Shown piece after piece: positions 10,755 to 21,520 of a stretch of 64,000 nt of DNA; the stretch's first letter is position 1; every line of letters starts with the position of its first letter. The position numbers and the translations under genes were made by a program. The stretch is taken from positions 26,076,120-26,140,119 of the forward strand of contig CM068373.1 in NCBI GenBank assembly GCA_034769895.1. The letters are read 5' to 3'. The notes beneath the pieces were generated by a model. It had not been told where the DNA came from. It was given only the letters and a program-made list of their open reading frames with translations, and did no database searches. Source of the DNA: Magicicada septendecula. Lineage: Eukaryota; Arthropoda; Insecta; Hemiptera; Cicadidae.

Positions 10755-11060
10755 TTTTTATTAACTTTATTGTATAACATCACAATATTATATTGTTAAA
10801 TAAAATAAGTATGTGTTAAGAAAGCAAAAAAAATTAAATTGCATTTTTTTTTTAAATTGGACGCATTGTGTTATCATTTCATTACTGTGAAAGCTTCGTT
10901 GCTTTGGCAGCTCCATAACTTGCACATGAAATACAGTATTTTGTCTACGTGATTTCCACGTGTGCAGATAAATGTACATTCAAGAGTTAATGAACGATGA
11001 TAGAAATCGAATTGTAACACAAGTTGCGCCAACACTATTTTAACATTAATTTTGTTGTCA
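10755..11060 (-). repeat. dispersed repeat I, copy 1
   Basis: The block containing GTGAAAGCTTCGTTGCTTTG, TGAAATACAGTATTTTGTC and ACACAAGTTGCGCC recurs in the opposite orientation at 21215-21520 with high similarity over about 300 bp. No coding potential or terminal structure identifies it. Confidence 0.7.
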
Positions 11061-11589
11061 CTACACTTTGCTAAAGTAATAAGAATGTTTCCTGTTTATA
11101 TAAAAATTATTTGTGTATTTATTAGCAGGCCAGTGCGTAATCTTAAATAACACAGGGAAAACGGCAAATCATTTATGTAATTATTTAGTTAAAATATTGT
11201 TAAATTTTATTTAAATAAAACACGGAAACGTCACAAGTGTTGTTCACTAACATTCTTTTCCATACGTGGACTGTGTATAGTAAATAATGATTATGCATAA
11301 TTAGGCCTACATTCGCTTGGCTGTATGGTAGTGATTTACATATCCATAAGTAAATTTGTGATGTCATTCAATTTGTTTCTTCTGCAAGTAGCATAATTTC
11401 GTATATTGTTTTTAACACCTGACGCACGTTTCAATGAAAAATATCAGTACATCAGAGGTTTCTAAGTATATTAATAACAATCGAAATAATTCTACTAATA
11501 TAAAATTAACAAATAATCGAATTTGTATCGATTTTAATGTGAAATAACTGATAATTGATTTAGGTCGATTAGTTAACGATTGTTTTAAT
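11061..11589. other. unassigned AT-rich interval
   Basis: Nothing recognised. Confidence 0.4.
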
Positions 11590-12040
11590 GTTTATTTCCT
11601 TCAGCAGCTGTTTTCTCGGTTATATTTGAAAATTTGTCGTTTATATTTTATTCATTTTTATTTTTTAGTAAATTTATAATTTTAAATAGATCGTCTTGTT
11701 TTGTTTTTATTTGGGTTTGTTCTTTAATTAATAAATTATTGTTATTGTGTTTGTAAATGTTAAGATTTTCCCAAATATTCATTTTTTCACCTTTTTGTAT
11801 GTTTTTAATTAATTTTATATTTTCAATGTTTGGAAATTGGTGGTTATTATTTAGACAATGTGTGGCTAAATGAGATTTATAAATATTTGGTTTTAAATAT
11901 GCATTGCGGTGTTGAACGAATCTATCTCGTAATTTTTCTTCGTTTGGTCCACGTAAAATTTATTGCAATCTGGACATTATTCTATTGGTTTGGATTGGAT
12001 ATAGTTTTAGGTTTTATTTTATTAAAAATTATATTATCTG
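11590..12040 (-). mobile_element. Penelope-like element relic PLE-5 (GIY-YIG C-terminal half)
   Basis: On the minus strand the frame reads RDRFVQHRNAYLKPNIYKSH, LATHCLNNNHQFPNIENIKL, KMNIWENLNIYKHN and NLLIKEQTQIKTKQDDLFKI, ending at a TAA at 11648-11650. Just upstream in another frame is CPDCNKFYVDQTK, a damaged C..C..FYIGQT motif in which YIG is YVD. This is the GIY-YIG endonuclease of a lineage distinct from PLE-1 to PLE-4. A weak CUGAAGG...AAAAC stretch lies downstream near 11600 and may be a decayed hammerhead-like motif. Confidence 0.7.
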
Positions 12041-12429
12041 TATAATAATATATCCATATGTATACAGTCATGAGTCTAATATCAGCTAGGATGTAAATCG
12101 TATATACGCAGGCATTTACACACCACATCTCCGCACTTCCACTGATACTAGTGTATGTCTCGTTGACATAATTTAAACCTTACTTCAGTCTGTTGACGTT
12201 CGTTAGCGTCCAGTCTAATGAGGAGGTAAACGTGTTTATCTTATCCGATACTGTCATTACTTCTCTCTCTGTCGTTTTTCTGCTATACATAATGTATACC
12301 CTCACAATAATACTTAACCAATAGCAGTCTTTTACGTCAATGCGTCACCTCCGGCAGTGATACCATGTTTTTTACCTTATAACCTTTGTGATCATCAGCT
12401 ATTTTTTTGTCTTCTCAGATAGCCTACCA
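12041..12429. other. unassigned interval
   Basis: Nothing recognised; probably old repeat sequence. Confidence 0.35.
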
Positions 12430-12880
12430 ACTCTATTGTTCTTTCCACCATCAAAATCAACAACGCTCCAAGGACTAGGGTTTAGACCTGTTCCGAAACC
12501 CATTTCCTCCACGGTGTACCGACATCTGTCTTCCCAGTAGGTTGATAACCCAAGGCAGCCACAAGTAGACGGGTATCAAGCATTCGATTCAAGAGTTCAC
12601 ACTGTAAAACAATGTTTAAATCGCGTCTAATAGCCTCGTTCCTTCTCCTGTCAAAGAGAGAACAACCTTGCGTTTCTTTTAGAAATTTCATTTTGGCTGC
12701 CTGAATCCTCTCCACGTCCCTTTCACCAAAAGACCATGTCTCACTAGAATACTGTACAGGAAGATAGCGCTATCCACAGTTTTATAAAATTTAATTCGGG
12801 GATCCGGCCATGTTTTATTTTTCAGATACCTATAAATCGTTCCACAGATGCGTCTAAATTTTGTTAGCTTACACATTGTT
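12430..12880 (-). mobile_element. LINE-F C-terminal fragment
   Basis: Minus strand: KLTKFRRICGTIYRYLKNKT and IKFYKTVDSAIFLYS (12876-12740), then in another frame MERIQAAKMKFLKETQGCSL, LNRMLDTRLLVAALGYQPTG, and a decayed TDVGTPWRKW (12715-12482). This follows the LINE order of KFYK..A.P.LLYGS, RIQA.EMKFLR..AG, then Y.P.GKR..G.P..RW. The tail reads LNPSPWSVVDFDGGKN. At least one frameshift; the RT palm is gone. Confidence 0.7.
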
Positions 12881-13665
12881 TTTTTCTCAATTATGTAAAT
12901 TACATATACTCTCTTGTTATTTTGTATACCCTTTAGTTATTTTCTGTATCTCCATCATAACCGCACTTTCTATTCGTATGTCCGCTACCGGAGCAAAGAG
13001 ATCTTCACCGATTAGTTTTTGTCATCTTATTCGGTCTACCAACAGCTTTATTTCTCATGTCATAAGGTTGCTACTGCTAACCTGCGGTTCAAGCAATTTA
13101 ACATAGACCATCTCCACGTATTTTCCCACTTTTCTTGTGAAAAAGGTTCAAGATTTACTTCTTATCTTCACTTATTTTACTACCTAAAAAGTGACGGATC
13201 TAGAATTTGGCCTTGGCATGGAGGACGGAGTTGGGTCTGCTTCATACAAAACAAAATACAAGTTAAGACTATTCAACATTACTATCTCTAAAGTAGCTGA
13301 AATCAATTTTTATTCATGTAAACGGTAACGATACAGTAAAAAATACGCATTCCTGAAACATTGTTTGTAAGATACTCATCGACTGAATTGTTTTTTCTAT
13401 ATTTCATATTTCAAACGCATACTCTAATGGTGTGTAATATAATTGTTTGCATATTTAAAGGATTTACTAGTATTAACGAACACAGGTGAACAAAATAATA
13501 ACAGCCTAAAAGTTAAGAGATTAACAAAATTTACCAACTTTTTCGCCTTTTGAAGGGGCGGGGGGGTCCATTTTTGTCCTCCCGTAAACACGCCCTTGTA
13601 CCTAGGAGTGAATATTCTTAAACATTTCTTGAAATTTCATTTCAGCGTACTTTTATTAAGCAGAG
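12881..13665. other. unassigned interval
   Basis: No motif recognised. Short frames at 12861-13106 and 13019-13291 overlap in different phases and look like noise. Confidence 0.4.

Positions 13666-13698
<33 letters not shown>
13666..13698. repeat. (TA)n microsatellite
   Basis: 33 bp of uninterrupted TA, just beyond the 3' end of PLE-3. Confidence 0.95.
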
Positions 13699-13702
<4 letters not shown>

Positions 13703-13724
13703 TTCACTATGAACTTACTTTATG

Positions 13725-14800
13725 GTTTTATTTCCCATACGTTTCAACGTGGTGTACGTCTTCTTCAGTGGGAGTAAATACTGAATGTCTTTACAGAGTA
13801 ACGGTTATGGACTATAGGTGTGTGAGGTGGGGATTGATGGTGGGAGGGAATTGGCGCTGGGGTTCAAATTGTGTGTTTGGATCAGTGTATCGAAAAGTAT
13901 GTGTGATCTATAATGTAATTGTTCATTTAATATGTTGTTTGGTTGTAGTGCGTAATATCTGTATATTTCAAATTGTTCTGCTGTGTTTAGTTTTCTACTT
14001 TTAGGTAAGTAGTGTAATATTTCCATGTTGTGCTCTATGTTTGTGTAACTGTGGTTTTCGTTTTGTAAATGTGTGGCAAATGTGGAATGTATGTAGTTTG
14101 TGGTGAGGGCTTTTAAATGTTCTGAAAATCTAGAGGAAAAAGATCTTCCCGTCTGGCCGATGTAGAATTGGTGACAATCATTGCAGTTTAATTTATAAAC
14201 CCCTGTTTTGCTGTAATGTGTCTGTGTCTTTATTAGTATTATTTATGTGTTTCCTTATGGTGTTGTTAGTTCTGTAGGCTACTTTATAATTGTGTTTCCT
14301 AAATGTGTTAGCAATTTTGTGTGTATTGGAATTGTAGTATGTAAGTGTGATGTATTTACTGGGTTGTGTGCTGTTGGTCTGATGTGTTTTAATTTTTGTG
14401 TTTAGGATGCGTTTGTGTAGTTTGTTTATTAAATCGGGATTGTATCCATTTTAGACTGCTATATATTTGATTGTGTTTAATTCATCTTGGTAGTCATGTG
14501 TGTTTAGGGGTATTGAAGTGAGCCTATGGAGCATGTAGTTGAAATCTGCATGTTTGTATTGAGTTGGGTGGTTGGATGAGTTATGTATGACTTTTGACCA
14601 TGTCAGATGTGGTGGGGTTTCTGTATATTTTGTATGTGTGTGTGTGTTGTTTGTTTTGGTAATTGTAAGGTCCAAGAAGTTTATGCTATTGTTTTGTTCT
14701 AATTCAAGTGTGAAGATTAATTTATGGTGTATAGTGTTAATGTGTTTGTGGAAAATTTCTATTTGTCTTTTGTTGCCGTTGTAGAGGAGTAAAAAATATA
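13725..14800 (-). mobile_element. Penelope-like element PLE-3 (RT thumb, GIY-YIG, 3' motif)
   Basis: On the minus strand 14795-14451 gives the RT thumb (FLLLYNGNKRQIEIF, EQNNSINFLDLTITK, TPPHLTWSKVIHNSS, DYQDELNTIKYIAV). After a stop, 14210-13805 gives an almost intact GIY-YIG domain: GVYKLNCNDCHQFYIGQTGR, FSEHLKAL, FATHLQNENHSYTNI, ILHYLPKSRKLNTAEQFEIY, NNILNEQLHYRSHILFD. The family endonuclease nicks target DNA. The RT palm with YxDD is lost at the 5' truncation near 14800. A hammerhead-like motif follows the stop codon by about 40 bp. Confidence 0.85.
13735..13776 (-). ncRNA. hammerhead-like motif downstream of PLE-3
   Basis: Minus strand 13768-13741: CUGAAGA, extra A, stem GACGU/ACGUU (one G-U), GAAAC, stem III AC/GU, A as H17. 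The flanks UCCCA before the core and UGGGA after it pair perfectly as stem I. All three helices are formable. Confidence 0.55.
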
Positions 14801-15004
14801 TTATAACACTGATTACCTGACGTAGACTGTGGGAATGGTCTGTCACTCGTTACGTCTACCCTCACATTTCATTGCAAAATTGCCTCTACGTCTTTGCAAC
14901 CATTACAACTAACTTTTTCAATAAAAATATGTAAAGTTTAATGACACTGTTGTTAAAATTACTTCCCGGGTTGTTTGGCCGTGGGGTCCATTGTTTTCTA
15001 CAAA

Positions 15005-15050
15005 AACAGACGTTTCGGCAGTACCATCGATTGCCATCGTCATCGTCATC
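15005..15050 (-). ncRNA. hammerhead-like motif, left of the 66-bp array
   Basis: Minus strand 15045-15012 reads GACGAUGG, a stem-loop closed by GGCA/UGCC, then GAAACGUC. The CUGA part is degraded. Confidence 0.3.
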
Positions 15051-15136
15051 GTATGTGCTAACGTACTGTAAGACGGTAGACAGTACGGTGGTCACTAACG
15101 TCTACCTCCTTACGTTAACGTAAATTGATTTACACT

Positions 15137-15532
15137 GAAGATGTCAGTCGATGGCACTGTCGAAACGTCTGTTTTTGTAGAGAACAATGGACCACGTGCA
15201 ATGAAGATGTCAGTCGATGGCACTGTCGAAACGTCTTTTTTTGTAGAGAACAATGGACCACGTGCAATGAAGATGTCAGTCGATGGCACTGTCGAAACGT
15301 CTGTTTTTGTAGAGAACAATGGACCACGTGCAATGAAGATGTCAGTCGATGGCACTGTCGAAACGTCTGTTTTTGTAGAGAACAATGGACCACGTGCAAT
15401 GAAGATGTCAGTCGATGGCACTGTCGAAACGTCTGTTTTTGTAGAGAACAATGGACCACGTGCAATGAAGATGTCAGTCGATGGCACTGTCGAAACGTCT
15501 GTTTTTGTAGAGAACAATGGACCACGTGCAAA
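15137..15532. repeat. 66-bp tandem array, six units, each with a hammerhead-like core
   Basis: Six almost identical units start at 15137, 15203, 15269, 15335, 15401 and 15467, with exact spacing of 66 bp. Each contains GAAGAUG, a stem near GUCAGU/ACUGUC, GAAACGUC, and TTTTTGTAGAGAACAATGGA. Only the first unit has the full CUGAAGA; later ones have AUGAAGA, which replaces an essential hammerhead core C. Because 66 is divisible by 3, four frames stay open for over 130 codons; these are not genes. Unit identity suggests recent amplification. Confidence 0.95.
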
Positions 15533-15575
15533 CAGCGCGGGAAGTAATTGTCACAACATTGACTCCGGCCATGTA

Positions 15576-16129
15576 AGCCTACCAACTAAATTATAGTGAC
15601 ACTATTTGACAAACGCAAATAATATAATTTCAGTGGAAACTAAAGGACGCAGACGATAGTCTAACGAATAGGCGGAGTGCACACGTAAAATTCGCTACAG
15701 ATTTATCAAAGCATTTCACCTCAACAAAAAGCTTTTATTACAGTAATAAAACGTAATGGCTGTTAGCCAGCAGCGAAGCCACTTTTGTTGATGGGTCGTT
15801 ATTTCTGTGATGAGATTTTCTATGCTCTAGCCTCTGTTGTACAGCAGCTTTGCGATTTTTTTTTTTTAAGAAAACACAATAGTGTATATTTTGAAGTATT
15901 ACCCCTGAGATGTAACTTTTCTCTCTTGCAATGAAAATGAGTAATGTTTGTTTGAATCAAGGTAACGTTTGTTTCCTTGTATTCATTTCCCGAGAACGGC
16001 ATGTCGTTTCTCCCCAACAAACCTCTATCCACGCGCTCATTTAATATATTAATTCAATCCCAATAGATACACATCCTTATTTTTCATACTCTGACAAACT
16101 CATAGCTAATACTTTGTGACGATTTTAAA
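15576..16129. other. unassigned interval
   Basis: Nothing recognised beyond an oligo-T run at 15857. Confidence 0.4.
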
Positions 16130-17572
16130 ATAGGAAACGTAATATGGAGTAAAATTTATTTTTAAATCGCACATTAAAGTTAATATTACCTCCCTTGTTT
16201 AACTCAAAATAATATTTAATAAAAAGTTTAATGACAAAAGGAACGCGAGTGTAAAGATAGGGAAACTAGTTAATAATTTACCATGCACTGACATGCATTA
16301 ACTGGAATTAACCTGCATACAGATTCTTTTACTAAACACATAATACTTGTAAAACTTGAAATTATTCAGATAAATAAACAATGATACAGTAGTATACTAT
16401 TTAATTCTGAAGTGAAGCATAGCTTTGGATAATAAAAACGGTCAAACTTTAAATACCGTAAATAGCGAATTAAAGTGGAACTATTTTGTTGTGATGCGTA
16501 AACTCCGCGCAGTCAACTTACCTGTCCTGACATAATAATAATGCAGTCGAGATGTTTTACTACTCAATTAAACTAAGATATTTTAATTTAAAAGTGCAGA
16601 TATAACTAAGTGTAGAGGAAAGTATCAGTAAAGTAGTGTTTCATAAAGAAAAATGTAATCTATTAAATTAAATGGAATAAATAAGTGATAGGGATGACAT
16701 CTCTATTGACTATGTATAAGATCTCCGATGTTTGTTTAAATTAAAAAGGGTACAATGTACCAAAAGTGAGAACATTTCATAAATAACCATGTGACGTGCA
16801 CTCCTGTGGGAAACAAGAACTTTCACTCGAGTTGTACTACTAAGATGCTTAGCTACCAAACTCCATAGAACAGCATAACAGCTTCATAATTACCAGGATC
16901 TCTTCAGCCGCTTCACCCGGAAAGTAAACTACCATAACCTTCAACCATTTGTGGACACCCCAAGGACCAGGACACGGAGTAAACTTCACAATATCACAGG
17001 TGACACGGAGACTTGTCTTCCGTGGTTAAATGTCATTAAAACAAATGTTTACAAAAGACAGTTTAACAAACTATATAAAAGACTTTAATTATTGTCAATT
17101 TGTAAATTGTATTATGTCATACGACTAAAAATATTTGTGATAGTAATTAGAGCTTGTAGTATAAAGCTTTTCAGTTACTAGAAGTTAAATTAAGTCCATC
17201 CTTCAAATGGCCCCCTTTTTAAATAGTATAATAACAAACCGTTTAATATCCCGGATCCGTGGAAAAAGCTAGCACGTAACAATAATTTTGTGGTGGCCAT
17301 CTTTTCAGAAAATATTTTGGTAAACTTTTATTTAAAAAACCTTATGGTAAAAAATCCATGTAGAACTATAAAGGATAGCACCTAATAAAGAGATGTCATT
17401 ACTTAACACAAAATACTGAGTGAATAAATCATCAAACACCCCAACAAACATTCCTTTCATTCTAACTACTACTGCTTGTTAAGAAGTTGATTAAGACTAT
17501 GGCAGCCCGTGCAATAGATCTGAAGCAATTATGCACTGGTTCCCGAGGTTATAACGTAGGTAAGACGTTATA
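16130..17572 (+). mobile_element. interspersed repeat H, copy 1
   Basis: Shares with 26110-27715 (opposite orientation) an extended series of blocks: AAATCGCACATT, GTAAATAGCGAATTAAAG, CACAGGTGACACGGAGACTTG, ATATCCCGGATCCGTGG, CACAAAATACTGAGTGAATAA. One end is a palindrome, GTTATAACGT-AGGTAAG-ACGTTATAAC (17549-17575). About 1.44 kb. The 3' third contains a short frame (next entry). Class unknown; a retrotransposon or a terminal-palindrome DNA element are both possible. Confidence 0.6.
16878..17087 (+). pseudogene. possible C-terminal coding remnant inside repeat H
   Basis: A stop-to-stop frame of about 69 codons reads LFSRFTRKVNYHNLQPFVDT, RTRTRSKLHNITGDTETCLP, and ends NVYKRQFNKLYKRL before TAA. 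The homologous part of H copy 2 (near 26700-26900, minus) is disrupted. I do not recognise the family; composition and a clean end suggest a former protein C-terminus. Confidence 0.3.
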
Positions 17573-17954
17573 ACTTCGTCATTTTATAATTCATTTGTGT
17601 TTTAGTCAATTGTTGTTAACCTGTAAACTAATTACGTCTGCTCATAAAGCATTTTATTTTTCAATCATGGATAATAGGTGTGTACGCTTGTATAAAGTTT
17701 AACAATTTAGTGTCAATTTGTTAATCAAATATCGTATATGAAATCTATGAATACGTCCGATCGACATTTTATAATGCTCTAGTTTTACTACAATCCACTT
17801 AAAATCCAAGAGAATTTTTCTGTGTAAAAACAGACAGCAGATGCATTCGCTAAACTCTCATAATTACATGCTTTATTATTATTTTATTTTATTAATAAAT
17901 TTGTGTTGGGGTATAACATAAAGGCATTTACAATAAAAGTGTGTATCTAAAAAT
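17573..17954. other. unassigned interval
   Basis: AT-rich, nothing recognised. Confidence 0.4.
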
Positions 17955-18540
17955 GCGAAAATAAGGCATTACAGTACAGTAGTGAAGCCAGAATGCCTAT
18001 ATGGAAGTGAATGCCTAGCACTTAATTTTAATTTACACAAACTAGAAATATTGGGAAGACGAATTATTAGAAAAATGTTAGGCCCACAAAAAACTTCAGA
18101 GGGTTGGAAATTAAGACGTAATGTTTAAATATATCAAAGCATAGAAAATATAACAGAGACAATGAGAAAAAAATGACTATTATTTTTTGGACATTTATAT
18201 AGAATGGACGACAATAGGTTGACAAAGCAAATCCTAAAATATCTGTGGAGGATGAAGTCAACATCAAGTTGGATTAAAGAAGTCCAAAAGGATTTAAAAA
18301 AAAATAATATACATGCAGAAGAAGCAACTGAAGGAGAAGTTTTTCGGGAAAAAGTGTTGAAAATGAAGGGAGTCCAGGGTAGGAGAGAGAAAAACGCAGG
18401 TTCAAAGTAGACTGCAGACAGGAAAAAGAGACACAGTGAGAAGATGAAAGAATATTGGGAAAAGAAAAGAACAAAGAGTAAAGAATTGAAATTGGCATGT
18501 GGTCCTTAGATGACCGATACGAAAAAAAAAGAAAAAACAT
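17955..18540 (+). mobile_element. LINE-C copy 1, C-terminal region and A-rich tail
   Basis: The plus strand reads PECLYGSECLALNFNLHKLE, ILGRRIIRKMLGPQKTSEGW, KLRRNV-stop-IYQSIE, and, after a second stop, FGHLYRMDDNRLTKQI, WIKEVQKDLKKNN, and FREKVLKMKGVQGRREKNA. It then diverges into a lysine-rich end and an A-rich tail at 18520-18538. This is the region after the RT palm of a LINE: LYGSE, E.RRI.RK..G, H..RMD..RL. The RT core is absent. Two in-frame stops make it a pseudogene. Confidence 0.75.
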
Positions 18541-18560
18541 TTGTGTTGGTGGTTACAACC

Positions 18561-18729
18561 ACAAACAGAATTAACACTGATGCACACTACTATAGAAAAA
18601 TTATTCCGATTAGCGCTTTCAAGCTTCACAGCTTATCATCTGATCGGAAAATGATGAGCTGTAAAGCATGATAGCGCTAATCGGAAGAATGTTTCTATAG
18701 TAGTGTGCAACAGTGTTAATTTTGTTTGT
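18561..18729. repeat. inverted repeat, 79-bp arms, with hammerhead-like motif
   Basis: Arms 18561-18639 and 18651-18729 pair across an 11-nt loop, ending in ACAAAC/GTTTGT. On the minus strand 18642-18617 reads CAGAUGA, U, stem AAGCU/AGCUU, GAAA, then GCGC. The right arm carries the decayed counterpart. It directly follows the LINE-C tail. Confidence 0.8.
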
Positions 18730-18939
18730 CATTATTTTATTATTCGTTTTTGTAAATACACTTTTCGTAGAGTTCGTTTTAAAGACATTGGAATTATTTA
18801 GAATTAAAAAGTTTTATAAATTAGATTCTTTGAAATACTGTCGATAATTATGAAGTTCCTGGAATTTCACAAAGTATGGATTGTCTTTTTTCGTGTGGAA
18901 AAGCTAAATATTTCCTATAACGTGCACTATAATACACTA

Positions 18940-19120
18940 TTATATTTTTGAAATCTTCTTCCGGTATGGACAGCGTCAAAAATCTCTTGTGTGACAACGT
19001 CTCACTCATATTCCAATGTATTACTTAGACCTGAGGATACTCATTGTAATATGAGTGAAACGTTGTCATACAAGACAGTTTTGACGCGGTCCATACCGGA
19101 AGAAGAATTCAAAAATATAA
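18940..19120. repeat. inverted repeat, 79-bp arms, with central hammerhead-like motif
   Basis: Arms 18940-19018 and 19042-19120 share TCTTCTTCCGGTATGGAC / GTCCATACCGGAAGAAGA and pair around a 23-nt centre. The centre plus the start of the right arm form the motif given in the next entry. Confidence 0.85.
19025..19070 (+). ncRNA. hammerhead-like motif in palindrome
   Basis: GAC, CUGAGGA (19031-19037), extra U, six-pair stem ACUCAU/AUGAGU, GAAAC (19057-19061), GU, U as H17, then GUC, which pairs with the leading GAC. The six-pair stem is perfect and unrelated in sequence to the stems in the other copies. Confidence 0.5.
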
Positions 19121-19778
19121 TGGACACCGGCCGCGGAAGCCTACGTGTGAATATAATACCCTAGCCTGAACAATTCCCTTTTTTATTAGCATACTATCAA
19201 CAAGACGATGTGTCACTATATATAACACAGACTTTGGACAGTAATGTGGTAATTTTCGCATTCACAGGTTGGCTAATCTGTATTTTCTGAAATTGCTTAT
19301 CATGTTTATACAAACGACACAGTTGGCCGAGCTACGGCAGGCGGCAGACGTCATTACGTTTGCTCGCTTGTTCTGTCATCATTCATTTTTCTTGTCGTCA
19401 GACAATCATTCTAGGCCTTAGGCCACAACATATATTGCATACTTGCAATACATTGCTAATTCTTTTTCATGTAGCTTGAGTGACGCGTACTCGCGCCTCA
19501 AGTCTTACGACAATTCATACGACATTCGTCTAGGCCTTAGGCCTTAACGTTTTAATCTGAGTGCCGCACATTTGCGCCTCATCTAACATGTAGAGTTCTT
19601 AACGCCTCTGTTTATTAAAATTAAAACCTGTGCAGACTTAGCCAATCTCAACAACATAATTTAAGTGTATAACAGAAACTTAATAAATGTATTATACAGT
19701 GCACTATCGTCATTATTCTGCATCCTGGCAATAGCAACAAACATCATTCTTCCTACAGAATATTTTTGGTACACACGT
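19121..19778. other. unassigned interval
   Basis: Contains a twice-repeated TAGGCCTTAGGCC block (19413 and 19533) with similar flanks, suggesting a degraded local duplication. No coding region recognised. Confidence 0.4.
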
Positions 19779-19895
19779 GCCGATCTCAACATATTTTTAG
19801 GTCCACTCGGACCGGAACTCAACATTTTTTTGGTCCTATCGGGCCGCATCTTAGACATTTTTTTGGTCCTTCGGGTCGGATTTTACAGAATTATT
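19779..19895. repeat. 32-bp imperfect tandem repeat
   Basis: Three to four units of about 31-32 bp with the core CAACATTTTTTTGGTCC and a CGG/CGGG junction (19779, 19810, 19842, 19874). Frames over it repeat LNIFL-like residues and should not be taken as a protein. Confidence 0.6.
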
Positions 19896-21214
19896 ATAAA
19901 GCAATTAGTCAGTAGCCCGTCTTTCTCAGTTGAAAGTTGGTAACCCATAGTATAAAGCTTTGCACAATATGCTTGCACCTATACCGATCGTCTATTTACG
20001 AATCAGTTGTTATTTTCTTTATTTGGTACTACCAACGCCTCAAACATCTTCTATGAGATCGCTGCTCTATCTTTCTTAGGATGACAGATTTTCCAGGTAA
20101 TCTCCATGTTGGTAAGTTACATTTCCAAAGAACTGTGTATTTCATCTGATAGCATATGGTGGGAAACTTCATATTTACCTTCAGTTCCTTTAGGCTAGTC
20201 ATCTCCATCCACCGTATTAGGCCTATCGATACCTACTTGTATGCTCACATCTTAAAAACATAAATTCACTGTGATCTTTTGACCTGATGATCGGTCTGCT
20301 GTATAAAGAAATGTGCTTAGGAACCGGATTTTGGTGCTTCTAGTAGGAATATTCAGCTTTGACACAGTTTTTCTACCAAACACTATCCTCCTCGGGCCTG
20401 AGGAATTTTACTAATCTCCTCTGTATTTCTCCGGGGATACCACCATTATTTCCTATTATAAAGACCAAATAGATGAAGCGGTGTATTTTTTCATAACCTG
20501 CCAGTAGGTCTGTCTGTGGTGGAGAATTAGCAGGTTCTATTATTATCAACTTGTAGTATCCATTGGCAAATGAACACATTTGTCTACATGTGGAAGATAA
20601 TATTTTTCTTGGTAAAAGTAGTAAATTGCCAAAGACTAATAAAACCCTAAATAATTGCAAAAACCAATAGAGACCTATGTTTTTTGTCCCGTTTCTGTAA
20701 GGACAATTCACATTTTTCAAAAACGGCGGCTTTTTCATTACAATGCGACTAACATTGATTTATGTAGAATAAATTGCGTTCACATAACCAAACTTCTATT
20801 TCATATGCAGCTAATAGCGTTCTAATTTAGTAATATTGAAAATTACATTTTTTACTGTAAAACTCGAAGGAAGACAATAAGAAGACACAACAGCAAGTTA
20901 TTTACGCTTTTCAAGGTACAGTAACACTCTTTCCAATAATCTATACACGATTGCAGTTACTATATATTAAAGAATTAAAATATAAAACTCATTATGAAGG
21001 CTTTTTATCATAAAATATAATTTATATGCAATATTTCTAAGAATAATTGAGGTTTGTGTCCTAACATTGGTAAGGTTTTTTTGCATTCAAATACATTACT
21101 TTTACATCACGTACCAAATCTGTGAGTACGTACATGAAATGTGTTAACAATTATTAAACAAAAACTTTGAGAAATTATAAAGTCATAAATTAGAATTAGA
21201 GCGTTTTAGTCGTG
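19896..21214. other. unassigned interval
   Basis: The longest frame, 20373-20738 minus (121 codons), has no recognisable motif, start context or repeat copy. A CUGAUGA followed 17 bases later by GAAAU near 20283 resembles a decayed hammerhead-like core but lacks a convincing stem. Confidence 0.4.
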
Positions 21215-21520
21215 AGTGCAATTAAATTAATGTTAAAATAGTTTCGGCGCAACTTGTGTTACAATTCGATTTCTAACATCGTTTGTTAACTCTTGAGCGT
21301 ACATTTATCTGCACACTTGGAAATCACGTGGACAAAATACTGTATTTCATGTGCAAGGTATGGGGCTGCCAAGCAACGAAGCTTTCACAGTAATGAAATG
21401 ATAACACAATGCGTCCAATTCTTTTAAAAAACAATTTAATTTTGTTTACATGTGTGACACATTTATTTTATTTAACAATATAATATTGTGATATTATTCA
21501 ATACAGTTTCTTCTCCAAGT
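21215..21520 (+). repeat. dispersed repeat I, copy 2
   Basis: Reverse-complement partner of 10755-11060. Shared blocks include GGCGCAACTTGTGTTACAAT, CTGCACACTTGGAAATCACG and GTAATGAAATGATAACACAA. Confidence 0.7.

Larger units (their letters stand above)
14940..15570. repeat. inverted repeat enclosing the 66-bp array
   Basis: The segment 14940-15045 read in reverse (GGGAAGTAATTTTAACAACA, CCGAAACGTCTGTTTTTGTA) matches the last array unit and its right flank at 15467-15570 (GGGAAGTAATTGTCACAACA). The module is the same as the core of repeat G (GGCCAAACAGCCCGGGAAG, ACCGAAACGTCTGG). It is a head-to-head arrangement with the tandem array in the right half. Confidence 0.7.

Noticed and set aside
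15137-15532. Possible CRISPR-like array
   Set aside because: Units are contiguous and identical with no unique spacers, and the setting is eukaryotic.
15110-15596. Four open frames of 135-151 codons
   Set aside because: They arise because the 66-bp repeat is a multiple of three and stop-free in several phases; no start context or known motif.
20373-20738. 121-codon minus-strand frame
   Set aside because: No domain, no codon pattern or context; likely chance.
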